Shown here in pieces: positions 22,516 to 33,404 of a DNA stretch of 64,000 bases. The position numbers were made by a program, and so were the translations under genes. The notes beneath the pieces are model-generated. The model saw only the letters and a list, made by a program, of their open reading frames with translations. It was not told where the DNA came from and searched no databases. How positions within the stretch are numbered: the stretch's first letter is position 1; every line of letters starts with the position of its first letter. The DNA is from Gymnothorax reevesii (lineage: Eukaryota > Chordata > Actinopteri > Anguilliformes > Muraenidae). Location of the stretch: contig CM056577.1 of the NCBI GenBank assembly GCA_029721435.1, positions 28,984,719-29,048,718 on the forward strand. Direction: 5' to 3'.

Positions 22516-23399
22516 CTGTGTGATGTGCAGAGCCGGTGCACTCCAGGAACACAGTTGGGAAACGGTGCGGTAGGTGATCGCCAACTGCATGTCACCCTGT
22601 GGGCATACTGGTTACTGATAGCACAGTCTCCTCTATCCACAGTATAACGCTATATACGCGACCCCCGCAAATTGATTTAAGCAGCACAGTGTTGTTGCAG
22701 TTCGACAGTGAGTAAGTTCACACTCACACATCACGCTTTTCCATTGGCACGGAAACACTCACAAACACAAATGAAAGCACGCTCAGGACCACGCAATCTG
22801 TTTGCTGAGACTGTGTGACATTGCTTTTTTGCGTTGTGTGATATGTCGGAAAAGTAGGGAGAAAAAGCAGTGCTGGCAGCGTTACCGTGGAGATGGCAGC
22901 TCCATGCGATACTGGGGCTTGGATTGGTGGAGTAATGAAGTACAGTGTTGAGTCCATGTACATTTCCTGGGCTGTGTGTTTAGGAGAGGCAATCATTTAG
23001 GTGAAGAAAAGGTATACTTCGTTGAAACCCCATTCGGTAATTCGCCCTCTGAATTAAACCCATGCCAGTCACTTTTTTTAAAGAAAATTTGGCATCTCCA
23101 ATCCCACCCAACTCTGGAATGCCCAACTGGTAAACTATGTACAAGTCTTGCTCGTATGCGACCTTGTGCTGCCAATTCAGGAGAGTGAAGACAGTTTGCG
23201 GCTCTCCTCCGAACCACGCGCCTGTCAGCCACTGGTTCTTTTACACTCATTGGTTGAATCTTCGCAAGTTCAGAACGAGGGCAGAGGATACCCAAACATG
23301 AACAGGCTTAGAATCTTCCTGACGAGCGCCTGTCTGGCCAACAGGAGGTGCTTGAGCAACAAACAAGGCAACTATTATTTTCCCTTCCCGGCAGTCCCT
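22516..23399. other. Intergenic, no gene recognised
   Basis: Overlapping frames on both strands at 22976-23420 have no domain. The DNA is unique and of mixed composition. Confidence 0.35.
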
Positions 23400-23545
23400 T
23401 CCCAATTTGCATCCCTGTAGTGCAATGGAAAAAGCTGCTGACCACTGCCAGTTGGTACGACTGGGGCTCGAACCCGCACCGTGATAGTCACTTCTGCTTC
23501 GCAGTGCGATGCTTTAACCGAGTGAGCTATCCGGCAGCTCTACCC
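23400..23545 (-). mobile_element. tRNA-derived SINE fragment
   Basis: The minus strand reads GGATAGCTCACTCGGTTAAA (A box) and, about 50 bases on, GCGGGTTCGAGCCCC (B box), the layout of a tRNA with an anticodon-arm-like GAAGC stretch between. The acceptor arm does not pair properly and no 3' trailer is seen, so it is a SINE head or tRNA pseudogene, not a working tRNA. Confidence 0.6.
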
Positions 23546-24150
23546 AGCTCGTCATTACTGAGAGGATCCTGTGCTAACCAGTGCACCCCCTTGCTGCTGT
23601 TGGATCTGACTCAGTCGCTTGTAGTTTGTCGCATACCCAGTCTTTTCACCACCTTGTTTCACCTTGTTTTTTGAAGGCACCACACAGGCCCCAGCTTTTC
23701 CATCTGAGCCCATAATGCAATGCACCCTGGAACCTGAGGCTGTTGCAGTGATGGTCCTCTAGCACCGTGAACCCACATGGGCATTGGAGTGCGTTCCTGG
23801 TCCTGGAGAGTTTCAGGCTGTGTTGGTGTTACACTGTTCCTTTGCAATTAATTAATGAATTAGCTGGAGAAACCTGACTGCGCTAGTGACTCATTTCACC
23901 TGATTACTTGTTTCTGAGCTGGCGGTGATTTTAAAGTTAAAATGCACAGGTAAATGTTCAGTGTTAAATTAACTCCTGCAGAGTACATCCTAGCCCACTC
24001 TGATGATAAAGTAAGCCTATATTGTACTCTGAGAGATAATTTAACACTAAACATTTTACTGTGCAGAAACCTGAATGGCTTGTGGCTTTACAAGATTATG
24101 GTTTCACACCCCTGAGTGAGGGTATTGGGTAATTCCCTCACATCCTTGTT
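23546..24150. other. Intergenic
   Basis: No gene. The stretch at 23940-24065 includes two roughly inverted copies of 'tgcacaggtaaatgttcagtgttaa'-like sequence (23942 on and ending 24065), a possible small MITE that I cannot bound precisely. Confidence 0.35.
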
Positions 24151-24354
24151 CAGTGATGCCCAATCATGTGCCATGAAAGGGTGACAGTACGCAGGTTGTC
24201 ATTCCAACCAATCATTACACCAGCTGATTACACTGATTAGCACACCTGCAGGCAGAGGAGGGAATGAATTTGTGTAATCAGCTGGTGTGGTGATTGGCTG
24301 GAATGAAAACCTGCATACTCTTGGCCCGCCATAGCACACGATTGGTCATCACTG
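24151..24354. mobile_element. hAT-type palindromic MITE
   Basis: The two ends are inverted copies starting CAGTGATG.CCAATC.TGTG, and the arms (24151-24234 and 24271-24354) match along almost their full length, leaving a ~35 bp loop. The CAG start and the flanks TCCTTGTT / CCCCTGTT (6 of 8 bases equal) fit a hAT insertion with an aged 8-bp target duplication. No coding capacity. Confidence 0.8.
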
Positions 24355-25140
24355 CCCCTGTTTGTCGACTGTATTGGGAATTGGTGAACAACTTTGTACT
24401 CAGTTCAAGGTGGCGCTGCCAGCAGTTGTGGGCGGTCTTAAATTGCTCAGATGTCATGACCACGCAGGTACTGTCCTATAATTTTAATTACCCAACATGT
24501 CAAGAGTTCCACTGTGCCCAATAGAAACACTCGGGTCGTGGGCCCAGTTAGTGGGCAATGCCTCAGACACTGATGTCTCCTGCTACACTCCCCCAGTACT
24601 GCAGCCAATCAGATGCTGAGCTGGAATCTCCTCTTATAATATGGCCTTGCCCATCCATGTGTCTGGACCTGCTTCTTCAGGCTAGTTCAGGACTGGATTG
24701 CTCCGAGCAGACTGGGCACTGGGCTCTGCCAAGACTGCAGTGAACCCCCGGCTGTTGGGTGATGCACTGCAAGTACAGTTATTGTCACTGGCTCAGAGTC
24801 CAGCCTGTGCATGCCTGTGTGCAGTTACCGAGACTGGAGTCCGTCAAAGCTGAACGTGAGTGCTGCAGTGCAGACCCTCTGCCTTGAGACTACAGCTGCG
24901 GCCAGTATTGCAGTGTGCGCTCACTCCAGATCATCACAGCTGCAGTGTTGCATGTTGTTGGTGCTCAGAATAAGCTGAGGGCAGCAGAAGGGCTGGATGA
25001 GGTCAGTTTGTCCTCTGCAGGAAGGTTTGGCTCAATGTCTTGTGCTTTGAGTGAACTTGACTCTAGTGCTTATTATCAGTTTTGCCCCTGTAGCTGCAGC
25101 TATTCGTACTTAAACAGCTTGGTGCATAAACTCAGCGCTG
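24355..25140. other. Unique intergenic DNA
   Basis: Moderately GC-rich with several short frames and no recognised motif. Confidence 0.3.
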
Positions 25141-25144
25141 AGCT

Positions 25145-25715
25145 ACAACTTGTACACACTTACAGACACACTCAGAAGCAGGCACACGCACACCCCTTCA
25201 AATGCACACTCGCAAATGCTCAGACACTCACACACAAACACACTCTTGCATGCAGCCTGTCTCTCACTTACACTCTCTCTTAAACAAACATGCAGTGCAT
25301 GCGCACACACACGCGAGCACATGCATTGACGCACACACTCAGGGACACGGACGCATGCTCGTTCTCTCACTAAAACACAAATGCAGTTCTAGCAGGCGTA
25401 CACACTCTCTCACACATGCATCCTCTCTTACACACACTCACACTGTCACATAAACGTGCTCACCCAAGCACAGAACACAAACACCCTCTCTATGTCACAC
25501 ACACATACTCACTCTCATTCAGCCATTTTTTCACACACACACACACACAGACACACACACTGTTACGCATGCATACATACATACTGACACATCCTGTCTC
25601 TCTTTTTCACATACAAACACACACAAGTACACACGGCCACATAAACACAGGACACATACATCCTTTCACTGTCTCATACACACACACACAGACACACATA
25701 TACAAGCCCATATTT
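25145..25715. repeat. CA-rich low-complexity tract
   Basis: Almost continuous CACA, CTCT and CACTC words over some 570 bp. Several His/Thr/Ser- or Cys/Val-rich frames on both strands arise from it and are not genes. Confidence 0.9.
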
Positions 25716-25739
25716 CACCTCCTCGGTGTTTATAGCTGC

Positions 25740-26075
25740 TGTAGGATTATCAGTGAAGTTCCTGAAGTTGTCTCCCATCTTTGAAAAGCCCCAGCGTATA
25801 AAGCTGTATGACAGACCGCTGGAGCCAGGAGCCGTGATGTATAATGTCCTTGTCCCTCCTTTGTTTGGCGGAGAATCCCCCTGCTGTGCCCAATTCATCT
25901 CCGACCCGAGTTTCCAAACATCACGTATTTGCAGAGCAGAAAGGATGCGTTACTCAGGACTGACCTTCCTGTGTCAAACCTCAGCTTCTGTTCACAATGT
26001 CGAGGGTGACGAGGAAGCGCTTGAACTCACAAAAGCATCGAAAGCCTCTCTGTCAACCCTAGTGTGGGCGTAAGA
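25740..26075. promoter_or_regulatory. Candidate conserved non-coding element
   Basis: Directly after the CA tract comes a sharply different, balanced and unique block (for example CAGCGTATAAAGCTGTATGA at 25791 and AGGATGCGTTACTCAGGAC at 25942). The 115-codon plus-strand frame across it (25726-26073) has no recognisable domain and overlaps an open minus frame. I favour a regulatory block over a gene. Confidence 0.3.
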
Positions 26076-26979
26076 GTTGGCGAAATGAAAGGATTTTTTT
26101 TTTTTTTTGTAAGTGCCTGCTGAATGTGCCTCACTCAGAGAGTGATTTCAGGTCACTGGTTTTCATCGTGTCATCATATGATTACGCAGCAAAAACAATA
26201 TCTTACCAAGCAATTAAATTTTATTTGTAGACTAAAAAACGCTTATCTCTAAAGGAAAAGTCTTTTAAATTTAAATGCAAGATTAAAATGCTTCTGCAAA
26301 CTTTTTTTTTTTTGCAGTATAGGGACTGCAGAATTAGCTCTGAAGCTAGCAATCTCTACGACTCATGTTTCTTCAGCTTTCTGTTTTACTTTGTTCATTT
26401 TTATATGCCAGTGTTTATCGCTATCACTCTGTCCATCTGCCTCTGCGTATATCCGTTTGTCTGTCTGTAAGCACATTTTTTTTCTGAAAAATAACGTGTT
26501 ACCATTTGATGTTTTCCCATTAAACTTAGCACACGCATCAGCCGTATGTCTGAGTAGTGCTTTGTGCCATTTTGGAATTATTTGATGTATTTGTCGGGGC
26601 CAGGAGGTATGTCATCTCCTGATGGACTATGTTCATCTTGTGGCTGATGACCGGAACCCCTTTGCCTACTTAACGTTACACAACAGGCATTTAACAGACA
26701 CTCTAATCCAAATCCAAATCACTACGCAACAAGAAATGGATACAAAATTACTGAAAATTATAAAGTGAAATGAAGTTCCACGTGCCAGAATTTTATCATT
26801 GATCGATAGACTACCTGTGGAGCAAAATAAATCCATAAAATGAATAATGGAGATAGTTTACTAAACAAGTAATGATTGTTGGTTTATTATTCAGTGTGTA
26901 TGTTTTGATGATCTGCTGAGGATAAAGCAGGGGCAGGATCCTTATAAGCCTGATGTGCTAGCACTATTATTTTACCCTT
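26076..26979. other. AT-rich intergenic DNA
   Basis: T-homopolymer runs at 26095-26108 and 26302-26312, otherwise nothing recognised. Confidence 0.4.
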
Positions 26980-27230
26980 GATTTGAGCCATAACAGGCAG
27001 CCAGCGGAAGTCCGTGAGAAGTAGGGTGAAGTGAGGGTGTCTCGGGAGGTTGTTGATCAGACAAGCTGCAGTATGATGGATATAAAGCCAAAAGAGAGTT
27101 GCGGTTGTTTAGGTGGGACAGAACTAATGCTTAGACCAGGAGCTGGGTGGAGTAGGTGCTGAGGAAAGGTTGGCTTCTCCGGATGTTATACCAGAAGAAT
27201 TAGGACATTTCTTATTCTATTGCTCGGGGT
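26980..27230 (-). pseudogene. L2-like LINE reverse-transcriptase C-terminal scrap
   Basis: Translated on the minus strand with frame changes, it gives YNIRRSQPFLS, then ALVLSHLNNRNSLL, which corresponds to the LxLSRLDYCNSLL segment typical of L2-clade reverse transcriptase C-terminal regions, then Leu/Pro-rich sequence ending near 'GLPLAAC', the place of the family's LHWLPV. It is short, frameshifted and 5'-truncated. Confidence 0.6.
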
Positions 27231-28230
27231 CCAGAATTAGTCACTGGAACATACAAGTGACAGCAAGAGTCTGAGTCTCCAAGAGACTGATCCACGAAAG
27301 GCACTAAATTTACAATTTGGGCCCTGACTGAAAAAAGCTACTTTAAAAGAAACAATGATGCCTCTAACGGCTAGGTGTGTACGTTGGTATGGATGTCTGT
27401 GGACTACAGGAATGACGCTGCATTTCTATTTGTTTAGTTCATACTTCTACTTGTTTACTGCTGACACACTGCTGGAAAATTTTCATTAGCTCCCTCCTGG
27501 AACTTCCTCACTCGCTGATCTCTATTCCTGCTATTGTTGCCATGAGGCCACTTGCATCATGCCAGCGTGTGTACTTGTGTGCGAGTGCTGAGGATCTCGA
27601 TTTTGTTTTTTCCGCATGTGTATCGCAGAAGGCGCCAGATGGATTTTTAGAGGAAGTGTAGACATACTGAAAGGCTCTTTCTCAAGAAACCCAAGTGTGT
27701 AAGAGCCGGAATGGCTGCTCTCCTGGGAGATTAACGACAGAAATTCTTTTGGTTGGAGATACGTCAGCGGGTGTAAATACAATGGATTTGGATGTACTGG
27801 CATTCAAGTTGAACTAGCATACCATAGATAGAACACCTAGATTACTGTTGTGGTCTTCCGCTGTACAGTGCTTCAGCTACCAAAGTGCATGGGGTCAATG
27901 TGGCTTTTTTTAAATCCAGATATAAATATTTGTGGCAGTTTTCATGAACACATTGGCTTTTTGGTTTAAGATGAAAGCAGGGGAATGATTGGCAGTGAAT
28001 AGCTATCAGCCTTTTAGTTGCACCCTTATTGAAGTTCCCAGTGATCCTCTTTCTTCTTTTTTTTTACATTTTTTTTTTTTAACTAGCGACAAGCTAAGAT
28101 CTTTTCTGTAGCATTACACCCTATAATTGACTCTGCTGCCATTTAGAATGAATGGGATATTTGCAAATGGCTGCCATTATCCATTTCCAAAAGAACATTG
28201 TACTTATAGTTTAGCGCTTCCTTAATTTTT
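27231..28230. other. Intergenic
   Basis: No gene. The 90-codon minus frame 27531-27803 is not recognised. Confidence 0.35.
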
Positions 28231-28471
28231 TATGCCCCCGCCCTCCAAAGAGGAAAGGGGGCATTATGTCGACGCCATGTCCGTCCATCCTCCGTCATCC
28301 GTTAACTTTTCACTTCCTTGGGATAACTATAGATGCCATTTCTAAATGGCGTATTGGGAGTGGCTAGAGGAAGGTTCCTTTCGAAAACCAGCGTTGTGCG
28401 ATATCTAATATGGCCGCCACTTGATCAACATACAGGCGGGGTCATATGCCACGCTCTGCATTGCTCTTGTT
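28231..28471 (-). repeat. ATGCCCCCGCC-bounded repeat, copy B
   Basis: Inverted relative to copy A at 19216-19493. Its bounding repeats are ATGCCCCCGCC (28232-28242) and GGCGGGGTCAT (28435-28445, one mismatch). As in copy A, similarity extends past the inverted repeat to the GCTCTTGTT word (28471 in this orientation). Body words AACCTTCCTCTAGCCACTCC-type are shared on opposite strands. Confidence 0.7.
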
Positions 28472-29375
28472 CCTATATGACTCCAAATGAACATTCACAA
28501 ATTTACGCAACCCCATCACCTCTCGAGAGTGCCCAACAACACTCTCTAGTCATGAAAATGTTGGCAATAGGCTTTGTGTTCATTGCTTTATTTTAGAGTG
28601 GCTGCTGTGATGTTATATATGATATTATCTGCATTTAAGAATAAATGTATATGCAAATTTTTAAACAACCCCAGTTTAGGCAACCCCAGATGGAGTCACA
28701 GTCCACTGCTTGGAACCCCAGCATTTATTTATTTTTTTGATTATTTAAATGGAAAAAAGGCGATGCAACCTCGTGATTTCAGCCTTTTATTTTTAACTTG
28801 ATACTCTTGCCTGTATTTCCTACTGACGATTAGCTGATTTATGTAGGTCACCGTCGAGATGGAGCACTGATTATCAATACATGATGCCCATTTGTGCTGC
28901 AGCCTTCTCATTTCTCACCTGCTTGCCTGCAAAATTCAATACAAAATTGTACAGCACATCAGCACTAATTAAAGCGGGAGAATACTTCACTGTTACAGGC
29001 TTGTTCTTATACTTGGTGGTATTCATTTGTTTCATTAATAAATACTCCCTGATTAGTGGTTCTTTACTGCTTCAAATGTCCATTGAACATAATTTTTAGC
29101 CAAACATATTCGAGAATGGCGGAAAAAAACGTCAAAGCCCCCTTTACCCTCGAATATCAACAGAACTATTAATCTCTGCAAAGTCTAAATCTCTACAGTT
29201 GCTGACAGAGGAGCCATTTGAGTTACAATGGCCAATTTCCGTCTCATGTCTGCTAAACAAAGGGACAAAATGCCACACTCTTCTGTTGTGGGACATTCTT
29301 TCAAAATGAGTGAGCAACCATGGACCTGCACTGACGAAGGCATTTCCTGCTATTTTTTTTTTCAAAGTTGCAAGA
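28472..29375. other. Intergenic
   Basis: No gene or repeat recognised; AT-rich. Confidence 0.35.
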
Positions 29376-30940
29376 TACAACCCCAGTTCCGAAATAGTTG
29401 GGGCGAAGTGTAAGTTGTGAATAAAATCAAAATGCAATGACTTTCAGATCACAGGAGCCAATATGTTATTTACAGTAGAACACAGATAACATTTCAAATG
29501 TTGAAACTGAGACATTTTACATTTTTATCCACAAAATGAGCTTTTCTGGCTGCAACAGGTCTCAAAAACGTTGGGACACAGGCAAAAAAGGGCTGAAAAA
29601 GCAATTCATATATAAGAGAATCAACTGAAAGAACATTTTGCTAGTAATAAATTTAACTGGCATCAAGTGTGTAACATGATTGGCTATAAAAGGGATGTCT
29701 TAGTGAGGCTGAGTCTCTCAGAAGTAAAGATGGCCAGAGGCTCTCGAACCTGTGAAGGCTTATGTAAAAAAATTATGGAATATCTTAAAAACAATGTTCC
29801 TCAACATCAAATTGCAAAGGCTTTAAAGGTCTCATCATTGACAGTGCATAACATCAAAAAATCTCTGTGCATAAGGGACAAGGCCGAAGACCTTTACTGG
29901 ATCCCTGTGATCTTCGGGCCCGCAGATGCCACTGCATCACTCATCGGCATGATTCTGTCATTGACATTACTAAATGGGCCCAGGAATACTTCAAGAAACC
30001 ACTGTCTGTAAACACAGTCTGCCGTGCCATCCACAGATGCCACCTAAAACTCTATCATGCAAAAAGGAAGCCAATGTTGAACGTCATCCAGAAGCGCCGC
30101 CATGTTCTGTGGGCCAAGGCTCATTTTAAATGGACTGTAGCAAAGTGGCAAAGGGTCCTGTGGTCAGACGAGTCCAAATGTGAAATTCTTGTCGGAAATC
30201 ATGGGTGTCGTGTCCTCCGGGCTAAAGAGGAGAAAGCACACCCCTCCTGTTAGCGTTCAGTTCAAAAGCCAGCATCTCTGATGGTATGAGGATGCATTAG
30301 TGCATATGGACACATGTTTTAAAAAGCATCATGAATGCTGAAAGGTATATAAAGTTTTTAGAGCAACATATGCTCACACCCAGACAACATCTATTCCAGA
30401 AAAGGCCTTGGGTATTCCTGCAGGACAATGCAAAACCACATACTGCAGCTATCACAACAGCATGGCTTCATAGTAGAAGAGTCCGTGTGCTGAACTGGCC
30501 TGCAGTCCAGATCTTTCACCGATTGAGAACATTTGGCACATAATTAAACGAAAAGTCTGTCAAAGGAGACCCAAAACTCTCCAGCAGCTGGAAGCCTGTA
30601 TTAAACTATAGTGGGATCAAATTCCAATGGCTAAACTCAAGAAACTTGTCTCCTCAATGCCCAGATGCCCCCACTCAGTGTTTGAAAGAAGAGTAGATGC
30701 TACACCATGGTAAACAGGCACCTGTCTCAACTTTTGAGACCTGGAGCAGCCATCACATTTGAAATAAGCTCATTTTGCGGATAAAATTGTAAAATTTTTC
30801 ATTTTCAACATTTGCTATGTTATCTCTGTTCTATTGTGAATAAAATACTGGCTGATGTGATTTGAAAGTCATTGCGTTTTGATTTTATTCACAATTTACA
30901 CTTTTCGCCTTTTTCCAACTATTTCAGAATTAAGGTTGTA
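29376..30940 (+). mobile_element. Near full-length Tc1-type (DD34E) transposon
   Basis: The element begins CAACCCCAGTTCCGAAATAG (29378) and ends with an inverted counterpart at 30938; inverted similarity covers about 95 bp with a small insertion on the right. TA flanks both sides. The interior carries a transposase from the first helix-turn-helix to the normal C-terminus. At ~1.56 kb it has the usual length for the family. It is the best-preserved transposon here but is no longer active. Confidence 0.9.
29730..30713 (+). pseudogene. Tc1-type transposase, full span, frameshifted
   Basis: The start MARGSRTCEGLCKKIMEYLK gives the DNA-binding domain. The middle continues in another frame from ~29870 (linker, then VLWSDESKCEI with the first catalytic Asp). 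The second Asp lies in FLQDNAKPHTA (30424) in a third frame, and the Glu in PDLSPIENIWH (30525) back in the first. Allowing for a short deletion between them the spacing fits DD34E. An in-frame TAG is at 30609 and the natural end is at 30711. All three catalytic residues survive, but at least three frame breaks and one stop prevent expression. Confidence 0.88.
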
Positions 30941-31300
30941 TTTGGAAATAAGTGAGTGATGAGTAGTTAGGCCCCGGCTGGCAGAAGTGACTCTGAACGT
31001 GGAAATAATTTGTAATACAGAACATAATCAGGCTGTTCTCCCATCTCTTGTTTACAAGTTTCTCTTCGGGACACCAGGAGTTCAGAGGGCCGTGGTGAGC
31101 TAAGCTAAGCTTTGTTTCAACAGGAATGCTGGTTGCTAGCAAGCGCGGTTTTTCATTAACCCACTGAAAAGATCTTAATATTTAAACACTTCAGCTGGGT
31201 ATTCTGTGACTCAGAAACACCGGTGTTTTCTTTCCCCCCATCCGGTGAACCCTGACTAATCTCTGTGGCTGCGGACACCAAGCACCGCCCTTAAATAATT
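30941..31300. other. Intergenic
   Basis: No gene or repeat recognised. Confidence 0.35.
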
Positions 31301-31530
31301 TAGACTGTGGGTGAATATTAGGCCTTGTGCTGACGGTGTCTTTATCAATCACAGAATCGCAATGTGTGCGCCCTCAGAGGCTGGGAGATTGCAATCGTGG
31401 ACCAGGTGGGGCGGAGGGAGTGTGATGGCTGGTGAGTTTGAGACGCCAAACGCATCGGCCAGAATAAAAGGGGGAACTGCAGAAGAGAGAGAGACACAAA
31501 TAAAATAAGAGAGCGAGACTCTCGCTTCCA
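31301..31530. promoter_or_regulatory. Candidate conserved non-coding element
   Basis: A unique block with TTATCAATCACAGAATCGCA (31343) and GAGAGAG purine-rich sequence at the right. Short frames on both strands overlap. Regulatory role is inferred only. Confidence 0.25.
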
Positions 31531-32003
31531 ATGGACCTACATGTCGTCCGAGGCAAGGAAGCAAGGCGACCTTGACAGGAAAAAAAGAAAGGGGAAAAAA
31601 CAGAAAGATTCCTTGCTATCTAGAACTTCTTCTTAAATATGCAGCTAAACCCTAAACAACTCTCTTACTAGAGACCTTACCGGCTGAAGTGCCAGGGAAG
31701 TGAGGGCTAGGGCTTAAATAGAATCCGGGCGACGCCCCCAATTAATGCAGCTGGCCCAGGAATCCGATTGAGAGCAAAACGATATCATCCCAGATGAGAG
31801 CAACAAAGAAAGCTCTCAAAGCCTCCAAACCATGACAGGCAGGGGGGCAGGGGGTGTTAGTTTGGGGAATTGGGGATTGCGGCCTTGGAGGACTGGACTG
31901 AGAAATAGCAGATGTGGGGAAATCCCCCCCCCCATTTTCAAAACTACTTGCATGCTGATGATGAATACCAATCCTATTCCTGGAGGTCTACCTGCCTGTT
32001 GTG
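31531..32003. other. Intergenic, purine-rich at left
   Basis: A-rich and G-rich tracts around 31570-31610; no gene recognised. C-run at 31925-31934. Confidence 0.35.
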
Positions 32004-33181
32004 ACCTCCAGCAAGGAGGTTATATTTTCATCCATGTTTGTCTGTTTCCCTGTCCGTCAACAGGAGAACTCAAAAAGTTACAAACGGATTGGCACGAAAT
32101 TAGGGAGGATGGTTGGTGGTAGTCCAACAATGAGTTGATTCAATTTTTGAAGTGATCCGGAACATATTCGTGATTCTAGATCCGGAAGAAGTAAAAATAC
32201 TTGAATAGAATGATAGTCCTTTATATAACCAATAATCCTGACACATGGCGTGTCAAAGGCATGTGCTCTACCGAGTGGCTTTCTAGTTTTCACTGTAAAT
32301 TAGTTTATACTTGCATGTTATGTGGATTGTACACTTCGCCTTATCATTGGTAATGTGATTAAGTTACATTTCATTTTAATGCTCGGTGATGGCTGGCCCA
32401 AACATAGTATACTCTTCCAACAAGAGCAATCCGAGATTTCTGATCTCCGCCAAGGGATGACGTTGATACAAACGCAAGATCTTTCTCTTTGGAAGATTTC
32501 AGGCCCACCCATGCAACAAGTTTTAGTGAGATTTGCTAAAACACCCATTCTCATCTTCCTATGACGTCTAAGTGAAAAGATTCTGTCAGATCCGGTAAGC
32601 ATTCATCAAGGGCTTTCTTATGAGATATTACTCGATATAGTTTGTATGATTTCAATATTTGACCTCAGAGTCGTAATTGTTGATCCAGATCTGGATCCGG
32701 ACACACACAGATCCAGGTCTTTAACGATATTTTGAGACTTTTCCATCAGAGATGATCTAGTTTGGATCAACATTTGGTGAAAATGCTGCAGTGGAATACC
32801 AAGAAATCGTCTCATTGAGAAAGTTGATCCCTGATCTGGATCTAGATCCAGATCGAAGATTTTGACACGCATGATCACCATATTTGTAATGTATAATTGG
32901 GCCAAGATCTACCTTTTGTGTAGATTTCATCAAAATCCGTTCATTAGTTTCGGAGAAATGTCACTGAGTGTACAAATAAAGATCCGGATCCAGGATCCAG
33001 ATCCGGATCCAGATCATCACAAAAATTTATTGGAGTCGTCCATGGACCAAGATCTACCTCCGGTGAAAATTTCATGAAGGTCCGTTTAGTAGTTTCCAAG
33101 AAATCCTGTCCACAGACAAACAAAAAAACAAACTGACGGACAAATAAATAAACTCGATAGCATAACCTCCTTGGCAGAGGT
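32004..33181. mobile_element. 1.18 kb element with inverted ends and internal GATC-rich repeats
   Basis: The left end ACCTCCAGCAAGGAGGTTAT and the reverse complement of the right end (ACCTCTGCCAAGGAGGTTAT) match at 18 of 20 bases. After the left end come TGTCTGTTTCCCTGTCCGTC words, mirrored by ACAGACAAAC and CTGACGGAC words before the right end. The middle carries three related blocks of ~145-155 bp, each opening with palindromic GATC clusters. No coding frame. The end type is common in repeats of aquatic animals; I cannot assign the superfamily. Confidence 0.75.
32682..33115. repeat. Three degenerate ~150 bp tandem units headed by GATC palindromes
   Basis: Units start near 32682, 32826 and 32981. 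Each begins with overlapping GATCC/GGATC/AGATCT words and later has a version of 'aagatctacctc..gtgaaaatttcatgaa', 'tccgtt.agtagtttc.gagaaat'. The second and third are the closest pair. The clustering of GATC sites is far above chance for this AT-rich region. Confidence 0.65.
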
Positions 33182-33404
33182 AAAAAAGAAACTATACATT
33201 GTTTTTAGCATCAATTTATTATACATGAAATGTTTTGACAACTGTGGAAAACATATTTAAATATACTCCTCCAAAAAAGAAACTATACAAATATTAAATT
33301 ATTGATTAACTTTTTTTTCAATATGTTTTCTACATTTGTGAAAACATTTCATGTATAATAAATTGATGCTAAAAACAATGTATTGTTTCTTTTTTGGAAG
33401 AGTA
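33182..33404. repeat. Foldback (palindromic) element
   Basis: The left arm, about 33183-33256, with 'acattgtttttagcatcaat' and 'atacatgaaatgtttt', is an inverted copy of 33320-33394. A second word CTCCTCCAAAAAAGAAAC at 33266 also pairs with the right edge (GTTTCTTTTTTGGAAGAG, ending 33402). It lies directly against the end of the 32004-33181 element. A strong stem would form in single-stranded DNA or RNA. Confidence 0.75.

Noticed and set aside
23456..23536. A functional tRNA gene on the minus strand
   Set aside because: A and B boxes are present but the acceptor stem does not pair, so it is a SINE head or pseudogene.
25145..25715. CRISPR-like regular repeats
   Set aside because: The repeats are short, irregular CA-type words with no conserved repeat/unique spacer pattern, and the genome is eukaryotic.
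25143..25784. Several frames on both strands rich in Cys/Val or His/Thr
   Set aside because: All come from the CA-rich tract.
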